Source: Lepas anatifera (taxonomy: Eukaryota > Arthropoda > Thecostraca > Lepadidae). From it: 64,000 nucleotides of DNA. The first letter of the stretch is position 1. Every line of letters begins with the position of its first letter. Positions 32,871 through 43,726 of this stretch are shown here, piece after piece. Location of the stretch: assembly GCA_034440635.1 (NCBI GenBank), contig JAOTON010002195.1, positions 111,201 through 175,200 of the forward strand, in the 5' to 3' direction. The translations under genes were made by a program, and so were the position numbers. Below the pieces are notes generated by a model. That model saw nothing but the letters and a program-made list of their open reading frames with translations. It was not told the origin of the DNA and made no database searches.

Positions 32871-33198
32871 GATGTTTTCTGTAAATATTTGTCTTAGATA
32901 TCTTTGGGGTATTGATATCTTCAACTGATATCAGTTTGGATGTGATCAGCCTTCTTGTTGAGCTAGGACATAGCTTAAGTGTAGTGATCTAAGTTTATAC
33001 TGAACATGAATGTGGGCTGAATCTGTGCCGAATCTGTGCTGAACGTGTGCTAACTTTACGTACATTTTTTACCGGAATGTTTGGAGAATAACACTTTGGA
33101 CTTGTTGGGGGACGTGACTTCTTTGGCAGCCCATTTGATCCCTAAACGTGGGATGGGATCCCTGGCAAGTGGGAATGTGGGATCTCTGACAAGGTGGG

Positions 33199-33351
33199 CA
33201 GTGGTGGATTTAGGACTTCATTGGGGGACTAGGGGGCTCGAGCCTCCCCCACCATTGCCTCGGAACAGTCTACGGCTATGCATTTGCTAATGAGACTCTG
33301 AAATTTTGGGGAGGGGCTAGCCCCTCCTGGCTCTCCTTGTATCCACCACTA
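33199..33351. mobile_element. Small hAT-like MITE
   Basis: A 153-bp piece with ends CAGTGGTGGATTTAG and TGTATCCACCACTA that are imperfect inverted repeats. It is flanked by AAGGTGGG (33191-33198) and AATGTGGG (33352-33359), a 7 of 8 match, as expected for an 8-bp hAT duplication. The interior has an inverted GGGGCTAGCCCC core. Confidence 0.7.
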
Positions 33352-33425
33352 AATGTGGGTACAGCTTATCAGGTAATTTTTTCCAAGGCTGCATTCATAT
33401 GGGTAGGATAAAAAATTGTGGATAT

Positions 33426-34754
33426 GACAATGTGCCGAAAGCAAACCATATTTCGTTCTTAATGTATCTCTTCATAAGCCTGCAAGTCAGTTTTATCATT
33501 CCTTTTCTTTGAAATAACCAATACAGAGTACGTGGTCACCCCCGGATTCGAACCGGACCTACCTGATCAAGAGACAGGGCCTCTAACCACTAGACCACCG
33601 TGCCACACTACTCATCCTCCCACTAGCTGAACAGCTGTGACCCGTCAGGAGGTCACTGGCTAGTACAACTCCGCCGAATATGCCGGGCCGCTGGCGCCGG
33701 GTGCTGTGCTTGTCCCGAAAAGGCACGATAAGGTGAAAAGGTGCTTCTAGAAGACGAACCAAACATTCCTTTGGGCTGCAATTACTTGTATCGTCGAGCT
33801 AGGATCGTAAGCTAGCTTCATGCCAAATTTCTTCCACTTCAATCCATTTTAAGGACTTCAAACCATGGTGAGAAGCAAAGGTGGTCCGAGAAATTTAGCG
33901 TCTTGTAATACATTTTGGACTAATTACTCGAAAGCCTTTAGAGATAGGTGGGTAGTATAAGTGAGCGAAATGACCGCAAGTAACTTTCCTATTCAGCCAT
34001 GTCAGTTCTGAGTTTGTGAGTGACATGAGCTTGGAACCAGGAAGATGCAAATAAAAAGTTTTTTTGACTCAATTTCTATTTATGCCTATAAAACAAGGAA
34101 TTTCACATTAACAATTTCCATCTCCAAATATTATCAGGCGGAAGCAATGTTCTTTCATTATTTGAAATGAAAACTCAAATCGGTCAATTAGATTGTGAGA
34201 TATTAACGTTGCAATGAAATGAACCAAAATTCAGTCTTCCGGAAGAACTGTAAAAAGTAGGTCAAAATTTTGCGTTTTGCACTCAAAACTATGCCTAAGC
34301 ACTACAAAATTTTCCTAGCTACCCCTAGGTAACTGCCTTTCAGCTAACTGAGGCCTGTCTTCTGACATTTCGAGCGCACAAGTCGGCCATCAACTTTTAG
34401 CAGGTTTTTTGCTCGCGTGAGAAATGCCGCGTTTTCGCCCAATAAATATTGTCGGATCAGCTCAATTCGTTTTCCCTAGCTGGCCCTTGTTATCTTTCGA
34501 AAAGGACATAAGTTTCAAGTTCGTAGGTTAAGAAAAAAATTAGAAAAATATAAAACAGAAAACGTTTGATCCAAAATTTCTCAAAAACTATTTTGGATTT
34601 CAACTCGGGGCTTCAGTTTGGGTGTCTGGAGCACACGGGCTATCATCCTACAAAATTCCAGAGCTCTGACATCAATTCTCAGGACTGACAGACGCCAACA
34701 ACAACAACCTCGGCCTGCGGCCTCGGCAGGTGCCGCTCTGGCGCAGGAGAAGCC
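33426..34754. repeat. Segmental repeat: SINE plus module A, copy 1
   Basis: About 1.33 kb that recurs at 51651-52975. It holds a tRNA-derived SINE (33532-33606 plus flank) and then a module (about 33780-34700) ending in CCAACAACAACAACC and the GC-rich CTCGGCCTGCGGCCTCGGC. Module A is a diverged relative of module B (50600-51610 and copies), sharing the TTTATTTTTGCCTATAAAA-type and AATGTTCTTTCATTAT-type blocks. No coding. Confidence 0.85.
33532..33606 (-). repeat. tRNA-like SINE head (Lys-CTT-like anticodon loop), copy 1
   Basis: On the minus strand a 75-nt tRNA-like sequence with A box TGGTCTAGTGGTTAG, anticodon arm CCTGTCTCTTGATCAGG (loop would read CTT) and B box GGTTCGAATCC. The acceptor arms GTGGCAC and GTGACCAC pair imperfectly, and the anticodon stem has a T-T mismatch. 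Since it occurs in a repeated block, it is most likely a SINE rather than a working tRNA gene. Confidence 0.7.
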
Positions 34755-35120
34755 GGTGACAATGTACGTTAGCCAAACAGTTCGATTGACAGGCGAGTTT
34801 GTTTCAGCAGTTTGATACTTACAACATCGCAATGTTGGAGTTTTAGGTTTTGTGTTCTCATTATGGCTCCATTCAATCCCCTGTCTAGGCCCATGTTTTC
34901 CTAAATTAGCATGTCTCTGCATACTGCACCACGCTTGCCCTCTGTTCATGTCATCAAATAAATAAACACACGCATAATGTTTGTTTTGTTAAGCAAAGAC
35001 TGGGCATGACGAGAAGAAAGGAGATTTAATATAAAATATGATGGGTTTCCCGACGGTATTTCACCTATACCTGCAGATTTTCACCCAATTCAGCCTATTT
35101 GTTACCGAGTTATGCCCCAG
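34755..35120. repeat. Head module before minisatellite, copy 1
   Basis: About 370 bp starting GGTGACAATGTACGTTAGCC, found again at about 43826, 52976, 56997 and 60868. It always leads to TACCGAGTTATGCCCCAG and then, in four of five copies, directly into the 50-bp minisatellite. Confidence 0.88.
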
Positions 35121-36631
35121 CTCGAGACCTCAGCCCCACCACCGAACTGATGTCCTGGATCCGCCTATGCTCGAGCTCCTTACCCCACCCCCTTACATAT
35201 GTCCTGGATCTGCCTATGCTCGAACTCCGTAGCCCCACCTCTATACTGCGCTGGATCCGCCTATGCTCGAGCTCCTTAGCCCTACCCCTACTGATGTCCT
35301 GGATCCGCCTATGCTCGAGCTCCTTAGCCCCACCCCTTTACTGATGTCCGGGATCGGCCTATGCTCGAGCTCCTTAGCCCCACTCCCTTACTGATGTCCT
35401 GGATCAGCCTATGCTCGAGCTCCTTATCTCCACCCCCGTACAGAGGTCCTAGATCCGCCTATGCTCGATCTCCTTAGCCCCATCCCCGTACTAATATCCT
35501 GGATCCGCCTATGCTCGAACTCCCGAGCCCCACCCTCGTACTGATGTCCTGGATCTGCCTATGCTCGAACTCCGTAGCCCCACCTCCGTACTGCCCTGGA
35601 TTCGCCTATACTCGAACTCTTTAGCCCCTACCACCCTACTATTGTCCTGGATCCGCCTATGTTGGAACGCCCGAGCCCCACCACCTTACTGATGTCCTAG
35701 ATCCGCCTATGCTCGAGCTCCTTAGCCCCACCCCCGTACTGAGGCCTGGATCCGCCTTTGCTGGAGCTCCTTAGCCCCACCCCCGTACTGATGTCCTGGA
35801 TCCGCCTATGCTCGAACTTTTTAGCCCCACCTCCGTACTGATTTCCTGGATCCGCCTATGCTCGAACTCCTTAGCCCCTACCCCCTACTGATGTCCTGGA
35901 TCCGCCTATGCTCGAGCTCCTTACTCCACCTTCTTACTGATGTCCTGGATCCGCCTATGCTCGAACTCCGTAGCCCCTACCCCCCCCCCCCCCCCCACTG
36001 ATGTCCTGGATCCGCCTATGCTCGAACTTTTTAGCCCCACCTCCGTACTGATGTCCTGGATCCGCCTATGCTCGAACTCCTTAGCCCCTACCCCCTACTG
36101 ATGTCCTGGATCCGCCTATGCTCGAGCTCCTTACTCCACCTTCTTACTGATGTCCTGGATCCGCCTATGCTCGAACTCCGTAGCCCCTACCCCCCCCCAC
36201 TGATGTCCTGGATCCGCCTTTACTCGAGCTCCGGAGCCACACCCCTGCACTGATGTCCTGGATCCGCTTATGCTCGAGCTCCTTAGCCCCACCCCCGAAC
36301 TGATGTCCTGGATCTGCCTATGCTCGAATTCCGTAGCCCCACCTCCGTACTGCGCTGGATTCGCCTATACTCGAACTCTTTAGCCCCTACCACCCTACTA
36401 ATGTCCTGGATCCGCCTATGCTGGAACGCCCGAGCCCCACCACCATACTGATGTCCTAGATCCGCCTATGCTCGATCTCCCGAGCCCCACCCCCGTACTG
36501 ATCAGCTGAATCCACTTATGCTCGAGCTTCTTAGCCCCACCCCCGTACTGATGTCCTGGATCCGCCTATGCTCGAGCTCCTTAGCCTCACCCCCGTACTG
36601 ATGTCCTGGATCAGCCTATGCTCGAGCTCCT
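35121..36631. repeat. 50-bp minisatellite array 1
   Basis: About 30 units of a roughly 50-bp repeat with core CTGATGTCCTGGATCCGCCT followed by ATGCTCGAGCTCCTTAGCCC and a C-rich end. A 17-base C run lies at 35980-35996, and an internal block of about 190 bp is duplicated (35810-36000 and 36010-36200). Open frames across it come from the repeat. Confidence 0.95.
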
Positions 36632-36873
36632 TTTTTTCACTCATGAAAGCTGTATTTCCTGTCACAAAACATCCTACTTCATAGGACAAAGCAACACACA
36701 ACTCATACAGTTAGTTACATCCTGTTACCAAATGATCATGGTTGAGTTACATAATCTCAGTTTTATCCCTATTCCTAGCAGCGCTCACGATAAATTAAGC
36801 GTTTTCGAAACCATCCCATTTTTCTTGAAATTTCGCTAATTTGTTGTTTTGAAACGCAGCTGTTTTTTTCTAT

Positions 36874-37299
36874 TTAAATATATGCATTTAGTCTTTTTTT
36901 GAATGTCTCTATGTTTGGCGTTGTATATGTTGTTCCCAATTTACAGGCGATTATGTATTGTTTAGCTAAGAGAATAATGACATTCTGGGCTTGTTTTCCT
37001 TTCGTTAGACCAAATAATGCATCACTGAGGCTTAATGGCAAAGGGATATTGTTATTAACGCTAGCAAGTTTGATCTTAACGAACTCCCAAATACGTCTTA
37101 CGTCGTGGCAATAGTATATAAAGTGTTTAAGTGTATCGGTATGATTACATTTCGTGCATTTTTCCGAATCTGTTACCCCTCTGACGAATAGGTACCTTTT
37201 CGTCGGAATATACCTATGAAGAATTCGAAATTGAAGTGATTGCAGTCTAGTTGATTTTGTACACTGATAAGGTATTTCATAAATTCGTCTCCATTCCAT
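36874..37299 (-). CDS. LINE ORF2 C-terminal domain fragment
   Basis: The frame contains LQFRILHRYIPTKRYLFVRG, then CTKCNHTDTLKHFIYYC. The spacing C-x2-C, about eight residues, H, and a final C is the cysteine-histidine motif found after the RT of L1-like and related LINE ORF2 proteins. It is out of frame with the RT by a break between 37299 and 37417. Confidence 0.75.
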   Translation of the reverse strand: MEWRRIYEIPYQCTKSTRLQSLQFRILHRYIPTKRYLFVRGVTDSEKCTKCNHTDTLKHFIYYCHDVRRIWEFVKIKLASVNNNIPLPLSLSDALFGLTKGKQAQNVIILLAKQYIIACKLGTTYTTPNIETFKKRLNAYI

Positions 37300-37416
37300 A
37301 GTATGCCCTTCCCCTTCCCATCGTATTTGTGCTGCTGGTGTTTGTTTTAGAAGTTGGTCCAGGTAAAACTGTTTGCTTTTTGTGTCTTTTTGCCGGTTTC
37401 AATTCTTCATTGATTT

Positions 37417-39762
37417 TTATTTTGTAGGGCTCCCCCTATCAGTTTCTGAGAATGGTCTGTAGTTTCCAGTTTGCAGAAGATGAACCCATAGATCTGGTAT
37501 GGCGCGTATAAGTGTTTGATAAGTCAAAAAATTTGTTCGAAGACTAGGGTATTTCCTGCGAAGCTGTTCAAAACTCATTATGTTTCCAGTGATATCGAGA
37601 ATATCGTCTATAATCTTTATGTTAGAGGGATACATTGTTTTGAAACAGTCGTTGTTTGCTAATTTGACTTGGCTATTATACCATAACGGTTCCCTTTGTA
37701 CATCCTTATAGTTGGTAAGTGGCCGAAACGTATATTTTTGAAATTCAGTCAATATATCCTTGTAAAATTTGGAAATTTTCAACGAGTTTATTGTTTGACG
37801 ATTCATGTATGTTTTAAATAGGTCAGCAAGTTCGCATCTTCCTACCCTAGCTTGAAGCAGTTTTTTCCATAAGGGTTGTTCTTCTTTGAACACCTTTGCT
37901 ACCCAGGCTAGCTTGAGGGAGAGGCAGAATTTCTCTATATCTATGGCATTTAATCCCCCATTCTTTATTTGCTGGGAGAGCACCTTTTTTGCGACTTTGG
38001 GTGGTCTGCCCCTCCATATAAATCTCATGATTTTGCTTTGAATTTCTGTTTGGTATCTTTTAGGAATCATGCCCGTGTTACCAATATAAACCATTTTGGA
38101 GATGAGAAGTGCCTTGGATATCGTTATTCTGCCCTTGATTGTTAGATCTCTTTGCTGCCAGATATTTAAAGTAGTGCTAATTGCTTTGGATACAGATTCG
38201 GCATTTTCTTTATAACATGGTGATGAAGCACTGAATACAACACCTAAACTTTTAATCTTAGTTTCCGGTATTAGATTGTAGATTGTATCCGTACTGTCTT
38301 TTAGTTTCCCTAGCCACATCATTTTGCATTTCTGTAAGTTTAGTTTAAGTCCAGAAATCAGCTCAAATTCATGAAGCACAGCAAAGGCTTCAGATGCAGA
38401 TTTTTTGTCTGACATAAATAAATTAATATCATCAGCGTAAAGGCTTATCTTATATTCTTGCTTTGAAATTACAATGCCATGGATGTTGTTGTTAAGCTTC
38501 ATTCTTACTGAAAGAAGTTCGATAGCCAAGATAAAGATGAGAGAACTTATACATGACCCCTGTAGCGTGGAGCGCTGGACAGGGATCCATCGTGATGAAT
38601 ACCCGTTATTCACTACGGTTAAATGGATGTCCCGGATAAGAAGGTTAACCCAGCTGATGAGGCTTTCGCCAAAATTGAATGCTCTCAGGGTATGTATTAT
38701 GTAGTCATGGTCTAGGCGGTCGAACGCGTTTGCGAAATCGAGAGATAAAAATAAACCAGAAAGCTGGTCTTCATTACAGTATTCAATTATGTCTTGAACT
38801 AATCGAATGTTTTCTCCTATGTGACGCCCACGAATAAATCCTGTTTGAGTTTTATCTATTAGACCATCAATGACAGAGGAGATCCTAATGGCAATAACGT
38901 TCGCGATGAGCTTGTACAGGACGTCGAGTAAGCACACTGGTCTCTTATTTTTCAGGAATCTCTGATCTCCCTTTTTCGGTATCAACGTTATTATGCCCCG
39001 TCGATGTGTTAAGAACAATCCCTCATTTTGCGAATCATTTATGTACTGAACAATGGATGGCCCTAAATCATTCCAGAAATGTAATAAGAATTCTGGCGTG
39101 AATCCACTTACTCCCGGGGATTTATTCTTAGCCATTTTACTCAATGCAAAAGTACATTCCTCTAGATCAACGTCTCCTTCACATCTTTCCTTGTCTTCAT
39201 TTGACAACTGCGGTAGAGGTGTTCCTTGTATGTATGCAATTTTTTCCGCATCGTTGGATCTATTCTCTTTGGTATACAATTTTTCAAAGTGGTTTGCGCA
39301 GGCCTCAAGTATCAGTTTATTTTCAGTTATAATATTTTCCCCTTCAATAATTTCGTTAATTACTTTTTGTGCAGAAAGTTGTTTTCCCCTTCTGAGAAAA
39401 TATTTCGTGGCCCTTTCCCCTTCTTCTACCCAGCGGGTTTTTGAGAAGAGCATTGCTGTTCTTGCCTTTTTCAATTTCAGATCGTTAAGCTTTTCTTTCT
39501 TATCGTTGTATTCTATTAATTGTTCTCCAGTCAAAATACTTAGGTCTGCCTCAAAGCTACGTATTATGTTTTCGAGCTCGCCTTCGTCTTTCCTTCTCTG
39601 TTCAGCCATCTTTTTGCCAAATTTCATACATATTTGACGTATGTTACTTAAGAGAATCTCGATTTTAATTCCTAAGGTAACATTAGGTTCATATACTCCG
39701 GAGTTATTCAGACTTTTTTGAATCTCGGTTCTGACCAATTTTTCAAATTCGTCATTTCCCAA
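37417..39762 (-). CDS. LINE ORF2 reverse transcriptase fragment
   Basis: 781 codons. A charged, helical linker (about 1-150) is followed by the RT: KNKSPGVSGFTPEFLLHFW, then IITLIPKKGD, RPVCLLDVLYKLIANVIA, TGFIRGRHIGEN, LSLDFANAFDRLDH, QGSCISSLIFILAIE and the catalytic YADDINLF (A-DD). The RPVCLLDV-type motif and long thumb fit the L1/Tx1 group. It would be one polypeptide with the endonuclease but for a frameshift near 39780-39910. Not a host gene. Confidence 0.92.
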   Translation of the reverse strand: MGNDEFEKLVRTEIQKSLNNSGVYEPNVTLGIKIEILLSNIRQICMKFGKKMAEQRRKDEGELENIIRSFEADLSILTGEQLIEYNDKKEKLNDLKLKKARTAMLFSKTRWVEEGERATKYFLRRGKQLSAQKVINEIIEGENIITENKLILEACANHFEKLYTKENRSNDAEKIAYIQGTPLPQLSNEDKERCEGDVDLEECTFALSKMAKNKSPGVSGFTPEFLLHFWNDLGPSIVQYINDSQNEGLFLTHRRGIITLIPKKGDQRFLKNKRPVCLLDVLYKLIANVIAIRISSVIDGLIDKTQTGFIRGRHIGENIRLVQDIIEYCNEDQLSGLFLSLDFANAFDRLDHDYIIHTLRAFNFGESLISWVNLLIRDIHLTVVNNGYSSRWIPVQRSTLQGSCISSLIFILAIELLSVRMKLNNNIHGIVISKQEYKISLYADDINLFMSDKKSASEAFAVLHEFELISGLKLNLQKCKMMWLGKLKDSTDTIYNLIPETKIKSLGVVFSASSPCYKENAESVSKAISTTLNIWQQRDLTIKGRITISKALLISKMVYIGNTGMIPKRYQTEIQSKIMRFIWRGRPPKVAKKVLSQQIKNGGLNAIDIEKFCLSLKLAWVAKVFKEEQPLWKKLLQARVGRCELADLFKTYMNRQTINSLKISKFYKDILTEFQKYTFRPLTNYKDVQREPLWYNSQVKLANNDCFKTMYPSNIKIIDDILDITGNIMSFEQLRRKYPSLRTNFLTYQTLIRAIPDLWVHLLQTGNYRPFSETDRGSPTK

Positions 39763-39836
39763 AAGAGAATTATTAAATTTTCCAAACGGATGGACCTCTT
39801 TGATTCTTGCAGGACTCCATGATTAGCGTGACGCAA

Positions 39837-40496
39837 CTATGATCGCTGTGAATGCCAGGGTCGATGTTGAAGTGAAGTACATTGGACGAGAATAAAGTGT
39901 TTGATATGAATATGTAGTCTAGTCTTGATTTGATTTTTATGGTTAGGCCTCTGCCAGGTGAAACCCTTGCCGGTACTGTGAGTATCTTTCCAAGCGTCTC
40001 TTAAGAGGAAAATTTCTAATAGATCTCTAAGCTCTGCTGAAACTTCATGTCTATCCTCATCCAAGCGAATATTAAAGTCCCCTAATACAACTTCATTTCC
40101 TGTTCCAAATTTATCTAAAGTGTCACGTAACTCATGAAGAAAATTAAACTTTTCTTGCACTGAATGACCAGCTGGGCCATACACACCTATAGTAACCATG
40201 TCAAAATTGTTTTGTTTCACATTAACCGCCAATATTCTGCCATTTTCAGCACGGTGTAAGGTCTCTGTTACCATTGCTATGTTTTTTGGCATGCATATGG
40301 CTATACCGCCTTGATTTCTGGACATCCCATGGGAAAATATGTCACCTCCATGTTCATTTCTCCAACAAGACTCTACCTCATCTGACGAATGGGTTTCCTG
40401 TAAGACAGCAATGCTGTTGGGGTATTTTGTATGAATGTGCCGAAAGATAGACCTTCTTTTGGTTGCATCCCTTAAGCCACGTACATTAAAGGTCAA
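39837..40496 (-). CDS. LINE ORF2 apurinic-like endonuclease fragment
   Basis: The frame starts MTFNVRGLRDATKRRSIF and contains AVLQETHSSDE (catalytic E) and VVLGDFNIRLDED (D and N of the active site), hallmarks of the APE-type endonuclease of LINEs. The C-terminus, which would carry the SDH motif, is in another frame, so this frame ends too early. Confidence 0.9.
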   Translation of the reverse strand: MTFNVRGLRDATKRRSIFRHIHTKYPNSIAVLQETHSSDEVESCWRNEHGGDIFSHGMSRNQGGIAICMPKNIAMVTETLHRAENGRILAVNVKQNNFDMVTIGVYGPAGHSVQEKFNFLHELRDTLDKFGTGNEVVLGDFNIRLDEDRHEVSAELRDLLEIFLLRDAWKDTHSTGKGFTWQRPNHKNQIKTRLHIHIKHFILVQCTSLQHRPWHSQRS

Positions 40497-42439
40497 AATA
40501 TGAAATTTAGCCTGCGTTTTTTGTTATTAGTTGCATAACTCGATTCATGATCAAATAGCACTCTGTTCTGAAGGCTATTCCTAGAGCAAGGTATGAAAAT
40601 GAATAATGCTCATTTTCTCGTGAACGCTGCTGTTTGGTCAACATATCTGTCCTATGTTCCTCTCTCACTCCCATGATAACAAGGACAAGGCACCTAGCCA
40701 CGTCGATACAGCCAAGAGGCGACAAGGCCCGCTGCCGAGGTGCGGGACACAAAATAAATATAGCAAGGTTGACTTCCAAACATTCATAAAATCTTTTCCG
40801 ACACACCTTACGATCAACTTATTCCAATGAGTTTAAAGAGTGGTTAACACACGATGTGACAGCTCAAGAAGACACTTTCGCTTTCAAGCCTCCGACATCC
40901 ATTATGTGGCCTGTGGAAAAAACATACAGCCCCTTGCGGAGCTTCCGCAGTCAAGAGCTGAGCTTGGCTAAAGGTGACGCCACCGTAGATGATTGAAAGA
41001 ACAAAGTGAGCTCGACCACTAAAAGTAAGGTGACGGAAACCACCACAGCACACAGTGAACAAAACTACTAACTACTTAAGTAAACCAAAGACAGTTTCCT
41101 CTCCCACTTCTCTACCATCCAGCGCGGACGGGTCCGAGACGGACACCGACAGGCAGAGTTCCGAAAGGAGTTAAACGCTCGCACGGGAGATGCCGCCCAG
41201 CGCCGCGCCAGACCCGCCCGCGCCGGCAGTCCTGTGGGCATCGCAGAGGAAACGGAAGATAACATACTTAATGGCTTTATATAACGTGCTGCATTACTGA
41301 AAGTTTTAACAGGTATTTTGGCATTGGTTCTCTTGACTTAGTATGCGTGTACAGTAAGCAATATGTCAAGAAACGATTACAAAGTGGGCAATGAATCGTG
41401 ATCACAGTAGAAAAACTTTACACTTTGATTTACAAACATTCTTTTGTCGAATTTCCTGTTACCATATCGATCTTTCAGTGTCTTGATGTCCATTGCCCTG
41501 ACACAACATTACAGCCTATCAACCTCATGATTTACAATGCGTGTGAACGAGGAGACAGGCCCAAAACGATTAACAACTGGCATGGTAGACTTCAAACATG
41601 CCTGTCCCAAATCATTTCCTGGAGCATTGATATTTCATCCCTCACATTCGTTGTGAGCTAGCTAGACTTTCTATGCACAGCGAGAAAGAAGTTCGAACAA
41701 GCGGAGCAGCGATCGAGAGGCCGGGCCCCTCCCGCCCCGCCTATCTCACCAAACTGTGCGAGGTGTTTTGTTTGTACGGACTTCCCAGGGTAGTGAGCTG
41801 TTTGGGCCACGGTACCGGCGGGGCGAAGGCGAGAGGAGCCCGGCCGACGTGTGTCGCTCCGTGCTCACGGTCCATCTGACGGAAAATCATAGCAGTGGCG
41901 GCAGTAACCTGACTCAACATATATTGTACACGGGCATGGAATATGATTTTGCATTTGTTCCATTGCACATATGATACGCGGGAACCACTACGTTCAAAGC
42001 TTTATGCTATTCTAAGTTCATGCATCTTATGTACATTGCAGGTTACATTTTTGGAAAGAAAATTTAACATCAGGCTTTGCAGTTGACAACTGGGATGGCA
42101 CCGAGCACACATATGAAACCTCAGTCAACAAAAATTATGTCATCAGCGGAAAAAGGCCTCACGACATTTGCTCTTAATAGGTTTTCGGCCAAATGTATTT
42201 TTTCAGCAAGGGATCAAATATGAATATAAGCTTACAAGGAACAATTGAAAGGCCAGAAGTTCCATTTTTCTTTTCATTTCACATTAAAAAGAAAGAGAAA
42301 TGAATAATCCATAAAGTTCATAGACTGCAAAATATTATGTTCCTCACTCACCCAGAAAAGTTACGAACGGCGCTTGAGATTTGATCTCAGCGGAGTAACG
42401 ACTGTCCTAGCCGAGGATGCTCACACGGGTCCCGCGCTG
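40497..42439. other. Non-LINE stretch between ORF2 and ORF1
   Basis: 1.9 kb where ORF1 and ORF2 of a L1-like LINE would normally be nearly adjacent. No gene family was recognised in either strand. A GC-rich patch lies near 41680-41900. It may be an old insertion or a long spacer. Confidence 0.5.
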
Positions 42440-43726
42440 CTACGAACGGTCCGACGAAGATTGCAACGACTCAACTGGAGGCCGAGTTGACATGGACCTG
42501 TCCGTAATCCTCGCAGAGTCCGTAGAGACGGAGGGCGGGCAGACGGACGTCGCGGACGGACACTCAGCTGTCCTCGAATCCTCCATCGCTTCAAAGCAGT
42601 CAGGGCTCCGTGACGTCGCTTCAGGAGGCTGGCGAGGGAGCAGGGAGCCAATCCTGACATCTCTAGGGCCGGCAGGGACCGCACCAGCAGCTGTCACGTG
42701 ACCAACGGCAGTTCCAAGTCTCACGCCGGAGACTGGCCGCGTCTCCGCCGGGGCGCGCGCAGGGGTTCCGCCGGCCAAGGCGTCACGCCGCCCCGGGCCA
42801 CGGAGAGACGGCAGAGGGGGCAGCGTCCCACCGAGCACGCCACGGAGGTGGACCTCATCTCGGATCCGGATGTTCTCTCCCCGAAATGTCTTCCGGCAGA
42901 GCACGTTCCCACGTCGCGTGAAGACGGTGGCTAGTTTGCTTCCGTTCTCGGGTTTCCGCGCCGCGAGAGCTAGGCGGAACAAGTGCTGGTTTGACGGCGT
43001 CAAGGACTCAGACAAGTACAAGGGTGCCATGGAATGAGAGTTAGCACTGTTGCCGCCCGATCCTGTTCTTCCCCTCGAAAGCTCGAAGCGACGTTCGAAG
43101 ATTGCGTCTCGCACGTGTCGTCTTATGAACTTTATGATGACCTTATGGTCATTTTCCAGGCGATGAGCTGCCTGGATCTCATCAGAGCTGAGGTTCAGAT
43201 CGCAAAACCGCTTGTTCAAGACGTGAACTGATTTCGCAATGATATCTTCTCCATTTCTGCGAGAACCAAAGTCGCTGCATGTCAAAATAAGAGAAGACAG
43301 GCGTCGGTTGGCATCCAAAGACTCTAGTCTCTCAGCGAGGTCTCGAGTTTTGACTTTTTCGGCCTCAAGGTCACGAGTTAGTTGATCGACTGTAGTATCT
43401 CTTTCGAATTTTTCTGCTTCCAGAATTTCGATTCTACGCTGCAGTTGGGTGAATTTTTCCTCTATGGCAGTGATGATACGACTGTTGCCAGTCTCGATCA
43501 AATCTCTGATCGCATCAAGCGTGACGGGCGACGCTGACTCACCCTTGTTTGGAGATTTTCTTCCCTCGGGGACATTCTTCTGTTTCTTCCTTTCAATTTT
43601 CCTGGCCATTTCGGTTACGGATAGCTGCCTCTTCTTTCTACCTGTCGAGCTGTCCGAAGCGCATGCCGGGTCATCAATAAACACCGAATCTGCCATCGCA
43701 TCTGCATCACTATCCGACACCGGCAT
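42440..43726 (-). CDS. LINE ORF1 protein
   Basis: 428 codons. The N-terminus is acidic, then basic (GRKKRQLSVTEMARKIERKK), followed by a coiled coil of about 70 residues (EEKFTQLQRRIEILEAEKFE), a segment that fits an RNA-recognition domain (SLILTCSDFGSRRNGED, then AAHRLENDHKVIIKF) and a GC-rich, proline-rich C-terminus. Coiled coil plus RRM is the layout of the nucleic-acid binding ORF1 protein of L1/Tx1 LINEs. The start ATG at 43726 is the first in frame. Confidence 0.8.
   Translation of the reverse strand: MPVSDSDADAMADSVFIDDPACASDSSTGRKKRQLSVTEMARKIERKKQKNVPEGRKSPNKGESASPVTLDAIRDLIETGNSRIITAIEEKFTQLQRRIEILEAEKFERDTTVDQLTRDLEAEKVKTRDLAERLESLDANRRLSSLILTCSDFGSRRNGEDIIAKSVHVLNKRFCDLNLSSDEIQAAHRLENDHKVIIKFIRRHVRDAIFERRFELSRGRTGSGGNSANSHSMAPLYLSESLTPSNQHLFRLALAARKPENGSKLATVFTRRGNVLCRKTFRGENIRIRDEVHLRGVLGGTLPPLPSLRGPGRRDALAGGTPARAPAETRPVSGVRLGTAVGHVTAAGAVPAGPRDVRIGSLLPRQPPEATSRSPDCFEAMEDSRTAECPSATSVCPPSVSTDSARITDRSMSTRPPVESLQSSSDRS

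Larger units (their letters stand above)
26023..33065. mobile_element. Foldback-like element with arms of 277-bp tandem repeats
   Basis: A 7.04-kb element. Both ends begin ATGTACGTAAAGTTAGCACA (in inverse orientation) and remain inverted copies for about 200 bp, ending in ATCCCTTGGGGCCCC. Inside these, arms of a roughly 277-bp repeat face each other: about 2.4 units on the left (26220-26890) and about 11.6 on the right (29640-32870). The core (26890-29640) contains another transposon and no recognisable transposase. A 10-bp target duplication flanks the whole. The architecture matches foldback/Galileo-type elements. The missing transposase makes it nonautonomous. Confidence 0.88.

Noticed and set aside
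33532..33606. A functional tRNA-Lys gene
   Set aside because: Acceptor stem has unequal arms and a mismatch, and an almost identical copy lies in a larger duplicated repeat. SINE origin is more likely.
35121..36631. CRISPR-like array
   Set aside because: Units are contiguous tandem repeats without unique spacers, and the genome is animal.
39053..39637. 194-codon + strand frame
   Set aside because: Antisense of the LINE reverse transcriptase.
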